DNA from: CALZBJ01 sp945619025
Lineage (GTDB): Bacteria; Pseudomonadota; Gammaproteobacteria; Cardiobacteriales; Wohlfahrtiimonadaceae
Reading direction: 5' to 3'
Assembly (NCBI GenBank): GCA_945619025.1
Contig: CALZBJ010000002.1
Coordinates: 124,001 to 188,000 of the forward strand
Length of the DNA: 64,000 bases
Below are positions 34,765-43,443 of the stretch, piece after piece. Position 1 is the first letter of the stretch; every line of letters begins with the position of its first letter. The position numbers and the translations under genes are program-made. The notes below the pieces were generated by a model. The model worked only from the letters and a program-made list of their open reading frames with translations. It did no database searches and had not been told where the DNA came from.

Positions 34765-35733
34765 TTATTTGGAATTATGTTTGGCAGATTCAATAAACGC
34801 CGCTTGTTCGGCCTTAAGTGCGCCATCAAATTCGGTGCCATTATGTAAATAAGACGTGAGCGATAAGGGCGCGAGTTCTGCTTCAAATTGCGGCGTATCA
34901 AAGACACGCATTAAGGTATCGCTAATAATTTCTTTAATGGCATCCGGCGCCTTTTCATGAATGAAAACCGCATACCACTGATCAAGATTCGGGCCATCAT
35001 TCAACCAAATGTCGCTGGGAACAATCGCAGGATCAAGACTTTCGGCGCTAGTAATCGCAAGCGCGCGCACTTTACCACTTTCAATCATCGGCGTAGCTGA
35101 TGCTTTGGTGACAATGCCGGCGGAGAGCTCTCCGCGCACCACATCTAACAGCGCATCGGAGCAACCACCGTAGGGCACGTGGGTTGTCGCCTCATGTCGT
35201 TTTAACCGTTTAACCGCCCAATGTTGCGGCGTTCCAAGTCCACAGGTTCCGACAAATAGATCGTTACTATCCGTTAAAAGTGCCTCAATGGAGGTAAACG
35301 TTGAATCCGCAGGGACAATCAACAGGGAGGCCGATTTTGCAAGAGAACCAAGGGCGGTAAATCCGTCCACTTTAGGGGTATCCGGCGTTAAAATCGGCGG
35401 AACGGTGGCAAAACTGCTGTTATTTAAATAGAGCGTATAACCATCGGCCGGACGGGTCATCACGTAGTTCTCCGCAACGCGGCCACTTGCGCCGGTTACG
35501 TTTTTCACAATCACCGGCACACTCCACGCATCGCTTAAATTTTTCGCCATATGACGGGCTAAAATATCGGTCCCGCCGCCTGCTGAAAAAGGCACCACTA
35601 AGGTCACCGTTTCCGTTGGGTATGACGTTATTTGCGCAGTATTTTGCGTTTCACTAGCCGTTTCATCGGCGCCACAGCCTACTAAAAATAGGCCACAAAA
35701 CGCCATGACAGCCCACGACAGTCCCTTTTGCAT
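34765..35733 (-). CDS. tctC: TctC/BugT-type substrate-binding protein, predicted lipoprotein
   Basis: 322 aa. The Bug-fold receptor delivers its carboxylate ligand to TctAB. Family motifs are VTLVVPFSAGGGTDILARHMA and KNVTGASGRVAENYV at the N-lobe. Most TctC proteins are free periplasmic proteins, but here the signal ends FLVGC (C20), a clear lipobox, so the receptor is probably membrane-tethered. The length is normal. First gene of tctCBA; nadC ends its own frame 19 nt upstream on the same strand, so read-through from nadC is possible. Confidence 0.88.
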   Translation of the reverse strand: MQKGLSWAVMAFCGLFLVGCGADETASETQNTAQITSYPTETVTLVVPFSAGGGTDILARHMAKNLSDAWSVPVIVKNVTGASGRVAENYVMTRPADGYTLYLNNSSFATVPPILTPDTPKVDGFTALGSLAKSASLLIVPADSTFTSIEALLTDSNDLFVGTCGLGTPQHWAVKRLKRHEATTHVPYGGCSDALLDVVRGELSAGIVTKASATPMIESGKVRALAITSAESLDPAIVPSDIWLNDGPNLDQWYAVFIHEKAPDAIKEIISDTLMRVFDTPQFEAELAPLSLTSYLHNGTEFDGALKAEQAAFIESAKHNSK

Positions 35734-35751
35734 CTTATTCTCCTATTGCGA

Positions 35752-36621
35752 TTACGCCGTTGGCATCTCTAAGAAGTCAAAGCCGATATCGAGTGATGGC
35801 GCCGTATGCGTGAGCCAGCCCATTGCGATAAAATCAACGCCGGTTTCCGCAACGCCGCGCACCGTGTCAGGATTGATCCCGCCCGAGGCTTCCGTGCGTG
35901 CCTTTCCTTGGCAAAGGGCCACCGCTTCGCGCATCTCATCTAAGGTCATGTTGTCTAATAAAACCAGATCGACACCCACTTCAAGCGCCTCATTGAGCTG
36001 CTCAAGCGTATCAACTTCCACCTCAAGGGGAATCAGATGCCCCGCCACCTCTTTTGCTTGCGTTAAGGCATTTTTAATCCCGCCCGCAATGGCAACGTGG
36101 TTATCTTTAATTAGAATCGCATCATCAAGGCCTAAACGGTGATTGCGCCCACCACCGGCTCTGACCGCGTATTTTTGGAGTGCACGCATGCCAGGAATGG
36201 TTTTTCGGGTACAGGTAATGGTCGCATTTGTGCCAGAAACAAGCTCAACCATCTCGCCGGTTTGGCTCGCAATTCCGCTTAAATGGGTTAAAAAGTTAAG
36301 CGCGGTGCGTTCAGCGGTTAGGAGTGCTTGGGCATTGCCCGAAACGTCCGCTAACACCGTGCCCGGAGTCACCTTATCGCCATCATTAACGCGAGCGGTA
36401 AATTTGATATTGGGATCGAGCGCATCGAAGGTTAATCGCGCGAGCGCTAAGCCTGCAATGATCCCCGCTTTACGCGCCACAATTTGGAGTGAAGCGGTGG
36501 CACTTGGGTCGATCGTTGCATAGCTCGTCACGTCACCGCGGCGACCTAAATCTTCAAAAAGAGCAAACTCCACATAAGGGCGGAGTAGTAAATCAGGTAG
36601 AGGGATTAAATTCTTTTTCAT
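35752..36621 (-). CDS. nadC: Nicotinate-nucleotide pyrophosphorylase (quinolinate PRTase)
   Basis: Converts quinolinate and PRPP to nicotinate mononucleotide, the entry to NAD. The 289-aa protein has ALFEDLGRRGDVTS, TCTRKTIPGMRALQKYAV, GGGRNHRLGLDDAILIKDNH, EVEVDTLEQLNEAL and ASGGINPDTVRGVAETGVDFIA. It lies downstream of nrtR and behind two palindromes that look like NrtR operators, so it is probably repressed when NAD metabolism is replete. It may be read together with tctCBA. Confidence 0.96.
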   Translation of the reverse strand: MKKNLIPLPDLLLRPYVEFALFEDLGRRGDVTSYATIDPSATASLQIVARKAGIIAGLALARLTFDALDPNIKFTARVNDGDKVTPGTVLADVSGNAQALLTAERTALNFLTHLSGIASQTGEMVELVSGTNATITCTRKTIPGMRALQKYAVRAGGGRNHRLGLDDAILIKDNHVAIAGGIKNALTQAKEVAGHLIPLEVEVDTLEQLNEALEVGVDLVLLDNMTLDEMREAVALCQGKARTEASGGINPDTVRGVAETGVDFIAMGWLTHTAPSLDIGFDFLEMPTA

Positions 36622-36644
36622 AATGGAGTCTCGTGCTATTTATT

Positions 36645-36663
36645 TATACTCAAACTGAACATA
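36645..36663. promoter_or_regulatory. Putative NrtR operator 1 upstream of nadC
   Basis: TATACTCA-AAC-TGAACATA, an imperfect inverted repeat (7 of 8 arm positions pair). It shares arm sequence with the perfect palindrome 24 bp away and lies within the nadC promoter region. Confidence 0.65.
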
Positions 36664-36668
36664 AATAT

Positions 36669-36687
36669 TATGCTCAACCTGAGCATA
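36669..36687. promoter_or_regulatory. Putative NrtR operator 2 upstream of nadC
   Basis: TATGCTCA-ACC-TGAGCATA is a perfect 8-bp inverted repeat with a 3-bp centre, 48 bp upstream of the nadC ATG. The adjacent gene encodes NrtR, whose operators are known to be palindromes near NAD genes; the link to this exact motif is inference. Confidence 0.7.
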
Positions 36688-36729
36688 TGCCGATTAGACT
36701 CATTAGTCAAGATTATTTAGCTTAACGCA

Positions 36730-36758
36730 AAGAGACTTACCCTTAAGATAAGTCTCTT
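36730..36758 (-). terminator. Stem-loop after nrtR
   Basis: AAGAGACTTA and TAAGTCTCTT form a perfect 10-bp stem about 30 nt past the nrtR stop. The downstream T content on the minus strand is low, so termination would be partial. Confidence 0.5.
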
Positions 36759-36788
36759 ATGATCTGTGAAGAAAGAAGGGAATCCGCC

Positions 36789-37709
36789 CTATTGCACTGG
36801 CAATTTACTGCCCGAGAGTGAACGCTCGAGCAAAATATCGGGTTTAAAGCGATAGAGTTTTGCCGGACGGCCCGGCCCTTTGGTATCAAGCTCGCCAGTC
36901 TCTTCGATGAGATCTTGATTGATGATCATGCGGCGGAAATTTTGCTTATGGAGAATAATCCCCGCTAACGCCTCAATGCTCTGCTGTAATTGGAGCAAGG
37001 TAAATTCAGGGGGCATCAATTCAAAGATCACCGGACGATATTTAATCTTCGCCCGCAGACGCGCAATCCCTGAGGCCACAACGCGGCGGTGATCGTGTTT
37101 CATCATCGCGCCGACATAATGAGGGGGCGCGAGTTTGTCATTAAACGTGGGCGATTCGGGCACAAATCCCACCTCGTAAAGAAGCTCGTAACGCTGGAGC
37201 ACATACTCCTCATTCCACTCAAATCCATCGAGTCCCCAACACATATTAATGCGCTGATGACGACGGCGTTTTTCTTGCGCATTCGGCGCTCGTTCTGCCC
37301 ACGCCAAAAGGGGCGGAATAAAGTGCGTATCGATCCAATCGGGACGACCTTGTCGATGATCTTCCCACGGAAAATAGAGATACCAGCTCTTCCATTTTGC
37401 TTGAAAATCAATCAACTCCACCTCTTCTCGCACCAGCCCTAAATAGCCGATATAGATGAGAAAATGCCCTTTTGAAGTGGTTCGATGGGTATCGACAAAG
37501 GTGTAGAGCTGCTCAACGTAGCCTAACGGTTGATGGGTCTGTTTTTCCACCCATTCGCGCACGCCCGCCTGCAATGAACTGTGAATCGGCGTCAAAGGAC
37601 CGCTCGGTAAAAAAGTCCCCTTCTCCACCGTCAATACCTTCGCCTCATTGTCCGAAACCGCCACAAGTACTGCCGCAAGTTCCGTCGTTCCCTCTTCTCT
37701 CTCAACCAA
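36789..37709 (-). CDS. nrtR: NrtR-type NAD metabolism transcriptional regulator
   Basis: 306 aa with a Nudix-like N-terminal domain (about 10-150) and a C-terminal winged helix (KGPGRPAKLYRF near residue 285, the NrtR wing). NrtR repressors bind ADP-ribose or related NAD metabolites and control NAD synthesis and salvage genes. The Nudix box is degenerate, as is common when the domain senses rather than cleaves. The only plausible start is TTG at 37709, with GGGAG upstream and a stop codon just before. It lies next to nadC and divergent from the metH leader. Confidence 0.85.
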   Translation of the reverse strand: MVEREEGTTELAAVLVAVSDNEAKVLTVEKGTFLPSGPLTPIHSSLQAGVREWVEKQTHQPLGYVEQLYTFVDTHRTTSKGHFLIYIGYLGLVREEVELIDFQAKWKSWYLYFPWEDHRQGRPDWIDTHFIPPLLAWAERAPNAQEKRRRHQRINMCWGLDGFEWNEEYVLQRYELLYEVGFVPESPTFNDKLAPPHYVGAMMKHDHRRVVASGIARLRAKIKYRPVIFELMPPEFTLLQLQQSIEALAGIILHKQNFRRMIINQDLIEETGELDTKGPGRPAKLYRFKPDILLERSLSGSKLPVQ

Positions 37710-37839
37710 TGTCGCTGTGCTCCCAATCTAACTAGACATGCTTTGATTATATATAAAAATGCGATCGGTGGCAGAAAATGCGTGAATATCAATGCCGAAG
37801 TGGTGATTTTCCTCAACATTCGTGTGCCCAAAATAAGGG

Positions 37840-37867
37840 TTGCAATCGCAATAATCAGTGATATAGT
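37840..37867 (+). promoter_or_regulatory. Promoter of the metH leader
   Basis: TTGCAA (37840-37845), a 16-bp spacer and TATAGT (37862-37867), placing the start near 37874, just before the SAM-I aptamer. Confidence 0.65.
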
Positions 37868-37880
37868 GAAAAAGCTCGAA

Positions 37881-37993
37881 TCTTATTGAGAGAGATGGAG
37901 GGAATTGGCCCTGCGAAGTCTCAGCAACAGGCACTTTGCGTACTGTGCTAAATCCAACAGATCGCCCGCAATTGCACGGTCTGAGAAATAAGA
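37881..37993 (+). promoter_or_regulatory. SAM-I (S-box) riboswitch aptamer controlling metH
   Basis: A 113-nt element with P1 TCTTATT/AATAAGA, GAGAGAGATGGAGGGA and the kink-turn GGAGGGAATTGGCCC, AGTCTCAGCAACA (variant of the usual ACCCxGCAACC), GTGCTAAATCC and P4 CAGATC/GGTCTG closing with TCTGAGAAATAAG. The P3 loop is longer than in the metF copy. It is followed by a terminator, the arrangement expected for SAM-dependent attenuation. Confidence 0.92.
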
Positions 37994-38010
37994 AGACCTT
38001 TAGTTTGTTA

Positions 38011-38042
38011 AAGCTCTTCTTGGATCAGGAAGAGCTTTTTTA
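38011..38042 (+). terminator. Riboswitch-controlled terminator upstream of metH
   Basis: AAGCTCTTC (38011-38019) and GAAGAGCTT (38029-38037) form a perfect 9-bp stem followed by six T. It lies 17 nt after the SAM-I aptamer. Confidence 0.9.
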
Positions 38043-38099
38043 CGTCTTAAGATTCACAAATTCAATCACTTAAGCCATTTTACAAACGACGAGGTTTTT

Positions 38100-38279
38100 A
38101 TGAAATCACACGACACATTATTGCAAGAACTCAATCATTGGTATCGCCATCAGCCAACCTCTGAATGCGCCGCCATTTTGCGCGCCTTAGCGCTTGCCGA
38201 TCTCAAAGAAGAACTTACGCGCGGTCACATCGAGCAAACCATCGCCCCACAGAGCGATCACAATAAAAATAACGAATAA
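38100..38279 (+). CDS. Uncharacterised 59-aa ORF in the metH leader operon
   Basis: ATG 38100 has GAGG nine bases upstream and runs 59 codons to TAA 38279. The product begins MKSHDTLLQELNHWYRHQPT, continues with an Ala/Leu/Glu-rich helical segment SECAAILRALALADLKEELT and ends in a polar tail QSDHNKNNE. No TM segment, no Cys pair and no homology I recognise. It sits between the SAM-controlled terminator and metH, 23 nt before the metH ATG, so it should be co-expressed with metH under SAM control. It could be a small partner of MetH or a leader peptide; the RBS and codon use favour a real gene, but the length makes it uncertain. Confidence 0.6.
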   Translation: MKSHDTLLQELNHWYRHQPTSECAAILRALALADLKEELTRGHIEQTIAPQSDHNKNNE

Positions 38280-38302
38280 TCGAAAGGAAAAAGGACTGGA
38301 GC

Positions 38303-41300
38303 ATGAGCGTATTAAAGCAATTAGAAGCGATTGCCGCGAAACGGATTTTAATTTTAGATGGCGCCATGGGCACCATGATTCAAAAAGAGAGGCTCGAGGA
38401 GGCGGACTTTCGGGGCGAGCGTTTTGCCGATTGGCATAAAGATTTAAAGGGCAATAATGACCTCTTAAACCTCACCCAACCGCACATTATCAAGGCCATT
38501 CACGAAGCCTATTTGGAAGCCGGCGCCGATCTAATTGAGACCAATACCTTTAACGCAACCTCAATGTCGATGGCCGATTACGGCATGGAAGAGTTTGTCT
38601 ACGAGATCAATCTTGAAGGGGCAAAGCTCGCCCGTGCAGCGGCGCAAAAATATAGTACCGACGCTCATCCCCGCTTTGTCGTTGGAACGCTGGGTCCCAC
38701 CTCAAAAACCGCGTCGATCTCCCCAGATGTCAATGACCCGGGCTTTCGTAACACCACCTTTGATGCGCTGGTTACGGGGTACACAGAGGCAATTAATGGT
38801 CTTATTGATGGCGGCTCTGATCTCTTAATGGTGGAGACCATCTTCGATACGCTCAACGCAAAAGCGGCGATTTTTGCCATCGAATCGGTATTTGAAGCGC
38901 GGAATACCACCCTTCCTGTGATGATCTCTGGCACCATTACCGATGCCTCAGGACGCACCCTTTCAGGGCAAACCACCGAAGCGTTTTACAATTCGCTCCG
39001 CCATATTCAACCCTTCTCCATCGGGCTTAACTGCGCCTTAGGGCCGGATATGCTGCGCGGTTACATTGCCGAGCTTGATCGCATTTCAGAATTTCGCCTT
39101 TCCGCGCACGCAAACGCAGGTCTCCCAAATGCCTTTGGGGATTATGATCTCGGTGCCAATGAGATGGCGAGCGAGATGAAAGAGTGGGCCGAATCGGGCT
39201 TTTTAAACATTGTCGGCGGCTGTTGTGGCACAACGCCTGAGCATATCGCCAAAATTCGCGAACTTGTAGCAGGATTTGCACCAAGAGCGCCCAAAGTGAT
39301 TCCAAAATCGCTCCGATTATCAGGGCTTGAAGCGTGTAATTTAACTGCGGGCGAATCGCTGTTTGCGAACGTCGGCGAGCGCACCAATATCACCGGTTCG
39401 GCTCGATTTAAGCGTCTGATTAAAGAGAAAAACTATCCCGAAGCCCTCGAAGTTGCCCGCGATCAAGTAGAAAATGGCGCGCAAATTATCGATATCAACA
39501 TGGACGAGGGCATGCTCGATTCAAAAGAGGAGATGGTCACCTTTTTAAATCTGATCGCCTCCGAGCCCGATATCTGCAAAGTCCCCATTATGATCGACTC
39601 CTCAAAGTGGGAAATTTTAGAGGCGGGCTTAAAATGCATTCAAGGCAAAGGGATCGTCAATTCCATCTCGATGAAAGAGGGCGTGGAAGAGTTTAAAGCG
39701 CACGCGCGACTCGTGAAAAAATATGGCGCTGCCGCCGTGGTGATGGCGTTTGATGAATCCGGACAGGCCGATAATTTCGCGCGCCGGAGGGAGATTTGCG
39801 AACGCGCCTACCGCATTTTAGTCGATGAGGTGGGCTTTCCACCGGAAGATATTATTTTCGACCCGAACGTCTTTGCCGTTGCCACCGGTATCCCCGAGCA
39901 CGATCGCTACGGACTCGACTTTTTAGACGCAGTGGAGTGGATTCGTAAACACCTGCCCTATGTGCATATCTCCGGCGGGATCTCCAATGTGTCATTCTCA
40001 TTTCGTGGAAATAATCTCGTTCGTGAGGCGATTCACGCGGTCTTTCTCTATCACGCCATTAAACGCGGACTGTCGATGGGGATTGTTAACGCGGGGCAAC
40101 TTGCGATCTATCAAGACATTCCCGAAGAGCTTAAAACCGGCATTGAAGATGTGCTCTTTAATCGGGACCCGGATGCCGGCGAGCGGCTCCTTGAGATTGC
40201 GCAAAAATATCATGGTGAAGGCGGAAAACGCAAAGAAGAGGATCTTGCATGGCGCGAGCTTCCCATTGGCGAACGTCTCACCTACGCCCTTGTGAACGGC
40301 ATCGATGGATTTATCGAGGACGATACGGAACTTGCTCGGCAAAGTTTTAATCGTCCCATTGAAGTGATCGAAGGGCCGTTAATGGAGGGCATGAATGTCG
40401 TTGGCGATCTCTTTGGCGATGGAAAAATGTTCCTCCCACAAGTGGTGAAATCCGCGCGAGTGATGAAGCGTGCCGTCGCCTATCTCGTGCCGTTTATTGA
40501 AGAGGAGAAAGCGCGCTCGGGCGATACCAGTCAATCCAATGGCAAAATCCTGATCGCTACCGTTAAAGGCGATGTACACGACATTGGAAAGAACATTGTC
40601 GGCGTTGTCCTGCAGTGTAATAACTTTGAGGTGATCGACATGGGCGTGATGGTGCCAACGCCGGATATTATCGAACGCGCTCTTGCAGAAAAGGTGGATG
40701 TGATCGGGCTTTCCGGCCTCATTACTCCCTCGCTTGAAGAGATGGTCGGATTTGCCAAAGAGATGCAACGTCGCGGGCTCGATATTCCGGTGATGATCGG
40801 TGGCGCGACCACTTCGCTTGCCCACACCGCCGTTCGCATTGCGCCTCATTATGATCATACGGTTGTCTATGTGCGCGACGCCTCTCGCTCTGTGGGGGTG
40901 GCGCAATCGCTCATTAGTCCGGAGCTTCGAGATAATTTTAAGGCGGAAATTAAAGCCGATTACGAAAAACGGCGCGAAGCTTATTTGGCCCGTCAGCGCG
41001 ACATTAAACTCATTCCCTTTAAAGCGGCAGTTGATAATCGATTAGCGCTCGATTTTGATGCAGTGAAAACGCCGAATCAGCTAGGAATTTTTGAGATTGA
41101 AGTGCCCTTAGATACGCTCCTTCCCACCATCGATTGGACACCCTTTTTCGCTTCATGGCAGTTAAAAGGGAAATTCCCCAAACTGCTCGATGATCCCATT
41201 ATTGGGAAAGAAGCGCGGAAAGTACATCAAGACGCACAAGCGATGCTCAAGCGTATTTTAGAAGAAAAATGGCTCACCGCGAAAGCTGTGATCGGATTTT

Positions 41301-41971
41301 TCCCCGCTAAAAATGCCGGCGAAAGCACCATTTTATATACCGATGATTCCCGAAAAACTGAGCTCACCCGCCTTCATCATCTTCGTCAACAGACCGAGCG
41401 CCCAAACGGCATGCCCAATCGTTCGCTCGCGGATTTTATTGGTGATCACGATTATATCGGTGCCTTTGCCTGTACGTCCGGCATCGGGATCGAGCCCTAT
41501 ATTGAGGCCTTTGAAGCGGATAATGATGACTATAGCGCCATCATGCTTAAAGCGCTCGCCGACCGGTTTGCTGAGAGTTTTGCGGAATATCTCCATCTTC
41601 AGGTAAGGAAAGATTATTGGGGCTACGCGAGCGATGAAACCCTCGATAATGAGGCGCTCATTCGTGAAGAATACAGAGGCATTCGCCCCGCACCTGGCTA
41701 CCCCGCCTGCCCCGAACATACGGAAAAAGCCACGCTTTGGGAGCTGTTAGAGCCGGATAAACGCATCGGCATGACACTCACCGACAGCTTCGCTATGAAC
41801 CCTCAATCATCAGTCTCCGGTTGGTATTTCGCCCATCCCGATGCACACTATTTCGGCGTCGGCAAAATCGATCGCGACCAAGTCAAAGATTACGCCAAAC
41901 GCAAAGGCTGGGATCTCAAAACCGCCGAAACCTGGCTCGCCCCGAATCTGGGATATGAGCCGGAGGAGTAA
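38303..41971 (+). CDS. metH: B12-dependent methionine synthase MetH
   Basis: 1222 aa, the full four-module enzyme. The homocysteine domain (1-325) has LDGAMGTMIQKERLEE and zinc cysteines in LNCALG and GGCCGTTPEHI. The methyl-THF domain (about 350-610) has ANVGERTNITGSARF. The cobalamin cap and Rossmann domain carry the ligand His in KGDVHDIGKN (H759) and VIGLSGLITPSLEEM. The SAM-dependent reactivation domain ends RIGMTLTDSFAMNPQSSVSG. It needs cobalamin. It is under a SAM-I riboswitch, with the 59-aa ORF just upstream. No metE was seen here. Confidence 0.97.
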   Translation: MSVLKQLEAIAAKRILILDGAMGTMIQKERLEEADFRGERFADWHKDLKGNNDLLNLTQPHIIKAIHEAYLEAGADLIETNTFNATSMSMADYGMEEFVYEINLEGAKLARAAAQKYSTDAHPRFVVGTLGPTSKTASISPDVNDPGFRNTTFDALVTGYTEAINGLIDGGSDLLMVETIFDTLNAKAAIFAIESVFEARNTTLPVMISGTITDASGRTLSGQTTEAFYNSLRHIQPFSIGLNCALGPDMLRGYIAELDRISEFRLSAHANAGLPNAFGDYDLGANEMASEMKEWAESGFLNIVGGCCGTTPEHIAKIRELVAGFAPRAPKVIPKSLRLSGLEACNLTAGESLFANVGERTNITGSARFKRLIKEKNYPEALEVARDQVENGAQIIDINMDEGMLDSKEEMVTFLNLIASEPDICKVPIMIDSSKWEILEAGLKCIQGKGIVNSISMKEGVEEFKAHARLVKKYGAAAVVMAFDESGQADNFARRREICERAYRILVDEVGFPPEDIIFDPNVFAVATGIPEHDRYGLDFLDAVEWIRKHLPYVHISGGISNVSFSFRGNNLVREAIHAVFLYHAIKRGLSMGIVNAGQLAIYQDIPEELKTGIEDVLFNRDPDAGERLLEIAQKYHGEGGKRKEEDLAWRELPIGERLTYALVNGIDGFIEDDTELARQSFNRPIEVIEGPLMEGMNVVGDLFGDGKMFLPQVVKSARVMKRAVAYLVPFIEEEKARSGDTSQSNGKILIATVKGDVHDIGKNIVGVVLQCNNFEVIDMGVMVPTPDIIERALAEKVDVIGLSGLITPSLEEMVGFAKEMQRRGLDIPVMIGGATTSLAHTAVRIAPHYDHTVVYVRDASRSVGVAQSLISPELRDNFKAEIKADYEKRREAYLARQRDIKLIPFKAAVDNRLALDFDAVKTPNQLGIFEIEVPLDTLLPTIDWTPFFASWQLKGKFPKLLDDPIIGKEARKVHQDAQAMLKRILEEKWLTAKAVIGFFPAKNAGESTILYTDDSRKTELTRLHHLRQQTERPNGMPNRSLADFIGDHDYIGAFACTSGIGIEPYIEAFEADNDDYSAIMLKALADRFAESFAEYLHLQVRKDYWGYASDETLDNEALIREEYRGIRPAPGYPACPEHTEKATLWELLEPDKRIGMTLTDSFAMNPQSSVSGWYFAHPDAHYFGVGKIDRDQVKDYAKRKGWDLKTAETWLAPNLGYEPEE

Positions 41972-42065
41972 TAGCAAAAAAGGATATTAATCGTAATACT
42001 GTTAATCCTTTAAATTATTGATACCTTAAATAATATAATATTAAAATATCAATGATGGAGAAAAT

Positions 42066-42920
42066 ATGGGACCAATCTCAATTGTAAACTTAGAACAACG
42101 AACCAATGCTATTAAAGAGTTGGAGAAACTCAAGGAATTTATTCAAACAGAACTTTTTTATCAACCTTTACTATATAAACCAAGGGAAAACTTAACTTTT
42201 TTAAAATTTATAAAAAAACATATACTCGAACTGCCCTTTTCTAAAACAGCGAATACATTCGAGCAATACTGCGAAGAGATAGGAGTTAATTTAAATCCTC
42301 AATCAGAAAAAGAAGCTACAAAAAGTATTCTGTATGTTACCAACTTTATTATGAATACAATAACAGCCATATTATGCGATTCCCGAGGACCTCTACCAAC
42401 AATAGAAAGCATTGCCAGTTACGTCAGATCAGAGATAAAGTATACTGTTTATCATTCTCGGATCGAACGTCTTTTAGAATTGTTCAATTATAAGCAGGAA
42501 CTCGGGCACTATGACAGAGAGAATGATTTTCATGAGATTATTTTCACAAAACGAGATGCTGATGTTGATAGCGTACTTCCCATTGTTACGCCTGATATCA
42601 GGATAGACCTCCTCTCTTACCTAGACTTTCGTCTAGAAAATAATTTAATTGAAAAGCAAACTATTCTAAAACGCTTGGCTGCTTATTTAGAACCTAAAAG
42701 AAAAGAGTATGAATCCTTTAATAAAGGGTTAACTAGTAGCATATTTTATCTGTTTAATAACATTAACATTCGTCATAACAATACACAGCAAGTAACCTTT
42801 GAGAGTGAAGCAGAACAAATCGAATATTACGATATCTGCTTTAAAATGATCCTCCACTTAATACGAGAAAAAGAAGTTAGTGGATATATTGAAAAAGTAA
42901 GCACTTTACAAAATAAATGA
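42066..42920 (+). CDS. AT-rich orphan protein of unknown function
   Basis: 284 aa, not recognised. It is predicted soluble and largely alpha-helical, with charged helices (LEKLKEFIQTEL, IEKQTILKRLAAYLEP) and a conserved-looking DADVDSVLPIVTPDIRIDLLS segment near the middle. No signal peptide, no TM and no obvious nuclease or nucleotide-binding motif. G+C, hand-counted on a few lines, is about 25-40% against about 50% in metH next door, and codon use is A/T-ending. This points to recent acquisition. A GGAG site precedes the ATG. It is a single gene convergent with yaiI. A phage-defence or toxin role is possible but unsupported. Confidence 0.75.
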   Translation: MGPISIVNLEQRTNAIKELEKLKEFIQTELFYQPLLYKPRENLTFLKFIKKHILELPFSKTANTFEQYCEEIGVNLNPQSEKEATKSILYVTNFIMNTITAILCDSRGPLPTIESIASYVRSEIKYTVYHSRIERLLELFNYKQELGHYDRENDFHEIIFTKRDADVDSVLPIVTPDIRIDLLSYLDFRLENNLIEKQTILKRLAAYLEPKRKEYESFNKGLTSSIFYLFNNINIRHNNTQQVTFESEAEQIEYYDICFKMILHLIREKEVSGYIEKVSTLQNK

Positions 42921-42931
42921 TCTTGCTCGAT

Positions 42932-43384
42932 TTACGCCTTCGCCTGCCTCAACCAGCGATCAAGCGCATTGCTAAAATCTTGGCGATCTTTTTGGCTTAA
43001 GGGGTCGGGGCCTTTGGTTTGAATGCCGCTTGAGCGTAGGGTTTCGTTGAAATCGCGCATGGTGAGTTTTGCGTCAATCGTGCCTTTATCGTAAAAATAT
43101 CCGCGGGGATTGAGCGCCACGCCGCCCTTTTCGAGTACGTCGCTCGCAAGGGGAATGTCGGCGGTGATGACAAGGTCACCCGCGTTCACGCACTCCACAA
43201 TTTTATTATCGGCCACGTCAAATCCTTGGAGCACCTGCATCGATTTAAGATAGCGCGATGGTGGCACTTTAATCCATTGGTTGGCGATCAGCGTGGTGAG
43301 CACTTTTTCACGATTGGCGGCGCGAAAAAGAATCTCTTTAATCACGTTTGGAATGGCATCCGCATCGACCCAGATCTGCTTCAT
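42932..43384 (-). CDS. YaiI/YqxD family protein (DUF188)
   Basis: 150 aa. DUF188 hallmarks are the start MKQIWVDADAIPNVIKEIL with the paired Asp residues, then ADNKIVECVNAGDLVITADIPLA and VALNPRGYFYDKGTID. The family has a PIN-like fold with clustered acidic residues and is suspected to be a nuclease, but no activity is established. Its stop is 11 nt from that of the AT-rich orphan, so they are convergent. Confidence 0.9.
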   Translation of the reverse strand: MKQIWVDADAIPNVIKEILFRAANREKVLTTLIANQWIKVPPSRYLKSMQVLQGFDVADNKIVECVNAGDLVITADIPLASDVLEKGGVALNPRGYFYDKGTIDAKLTMRDFNETLRSSGIQTKGPDPLSQKDRQDFSNALDRWLRQAKA

Positions 43385-43443
43385 AATCGTTATATTTCCT
43401 CTAAAATAGACCCTCCATTATAGAGGCTTTTTAATATTAAACC

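Noticed and set aside
36730..36758. Second regulatory palindrome near nadC
   Set aside because: The 10-bp stem differs in sequence from the two NrtR-like palindromes and sits right after the nrtR stop, so it is better read as a transcript-end hairpin.
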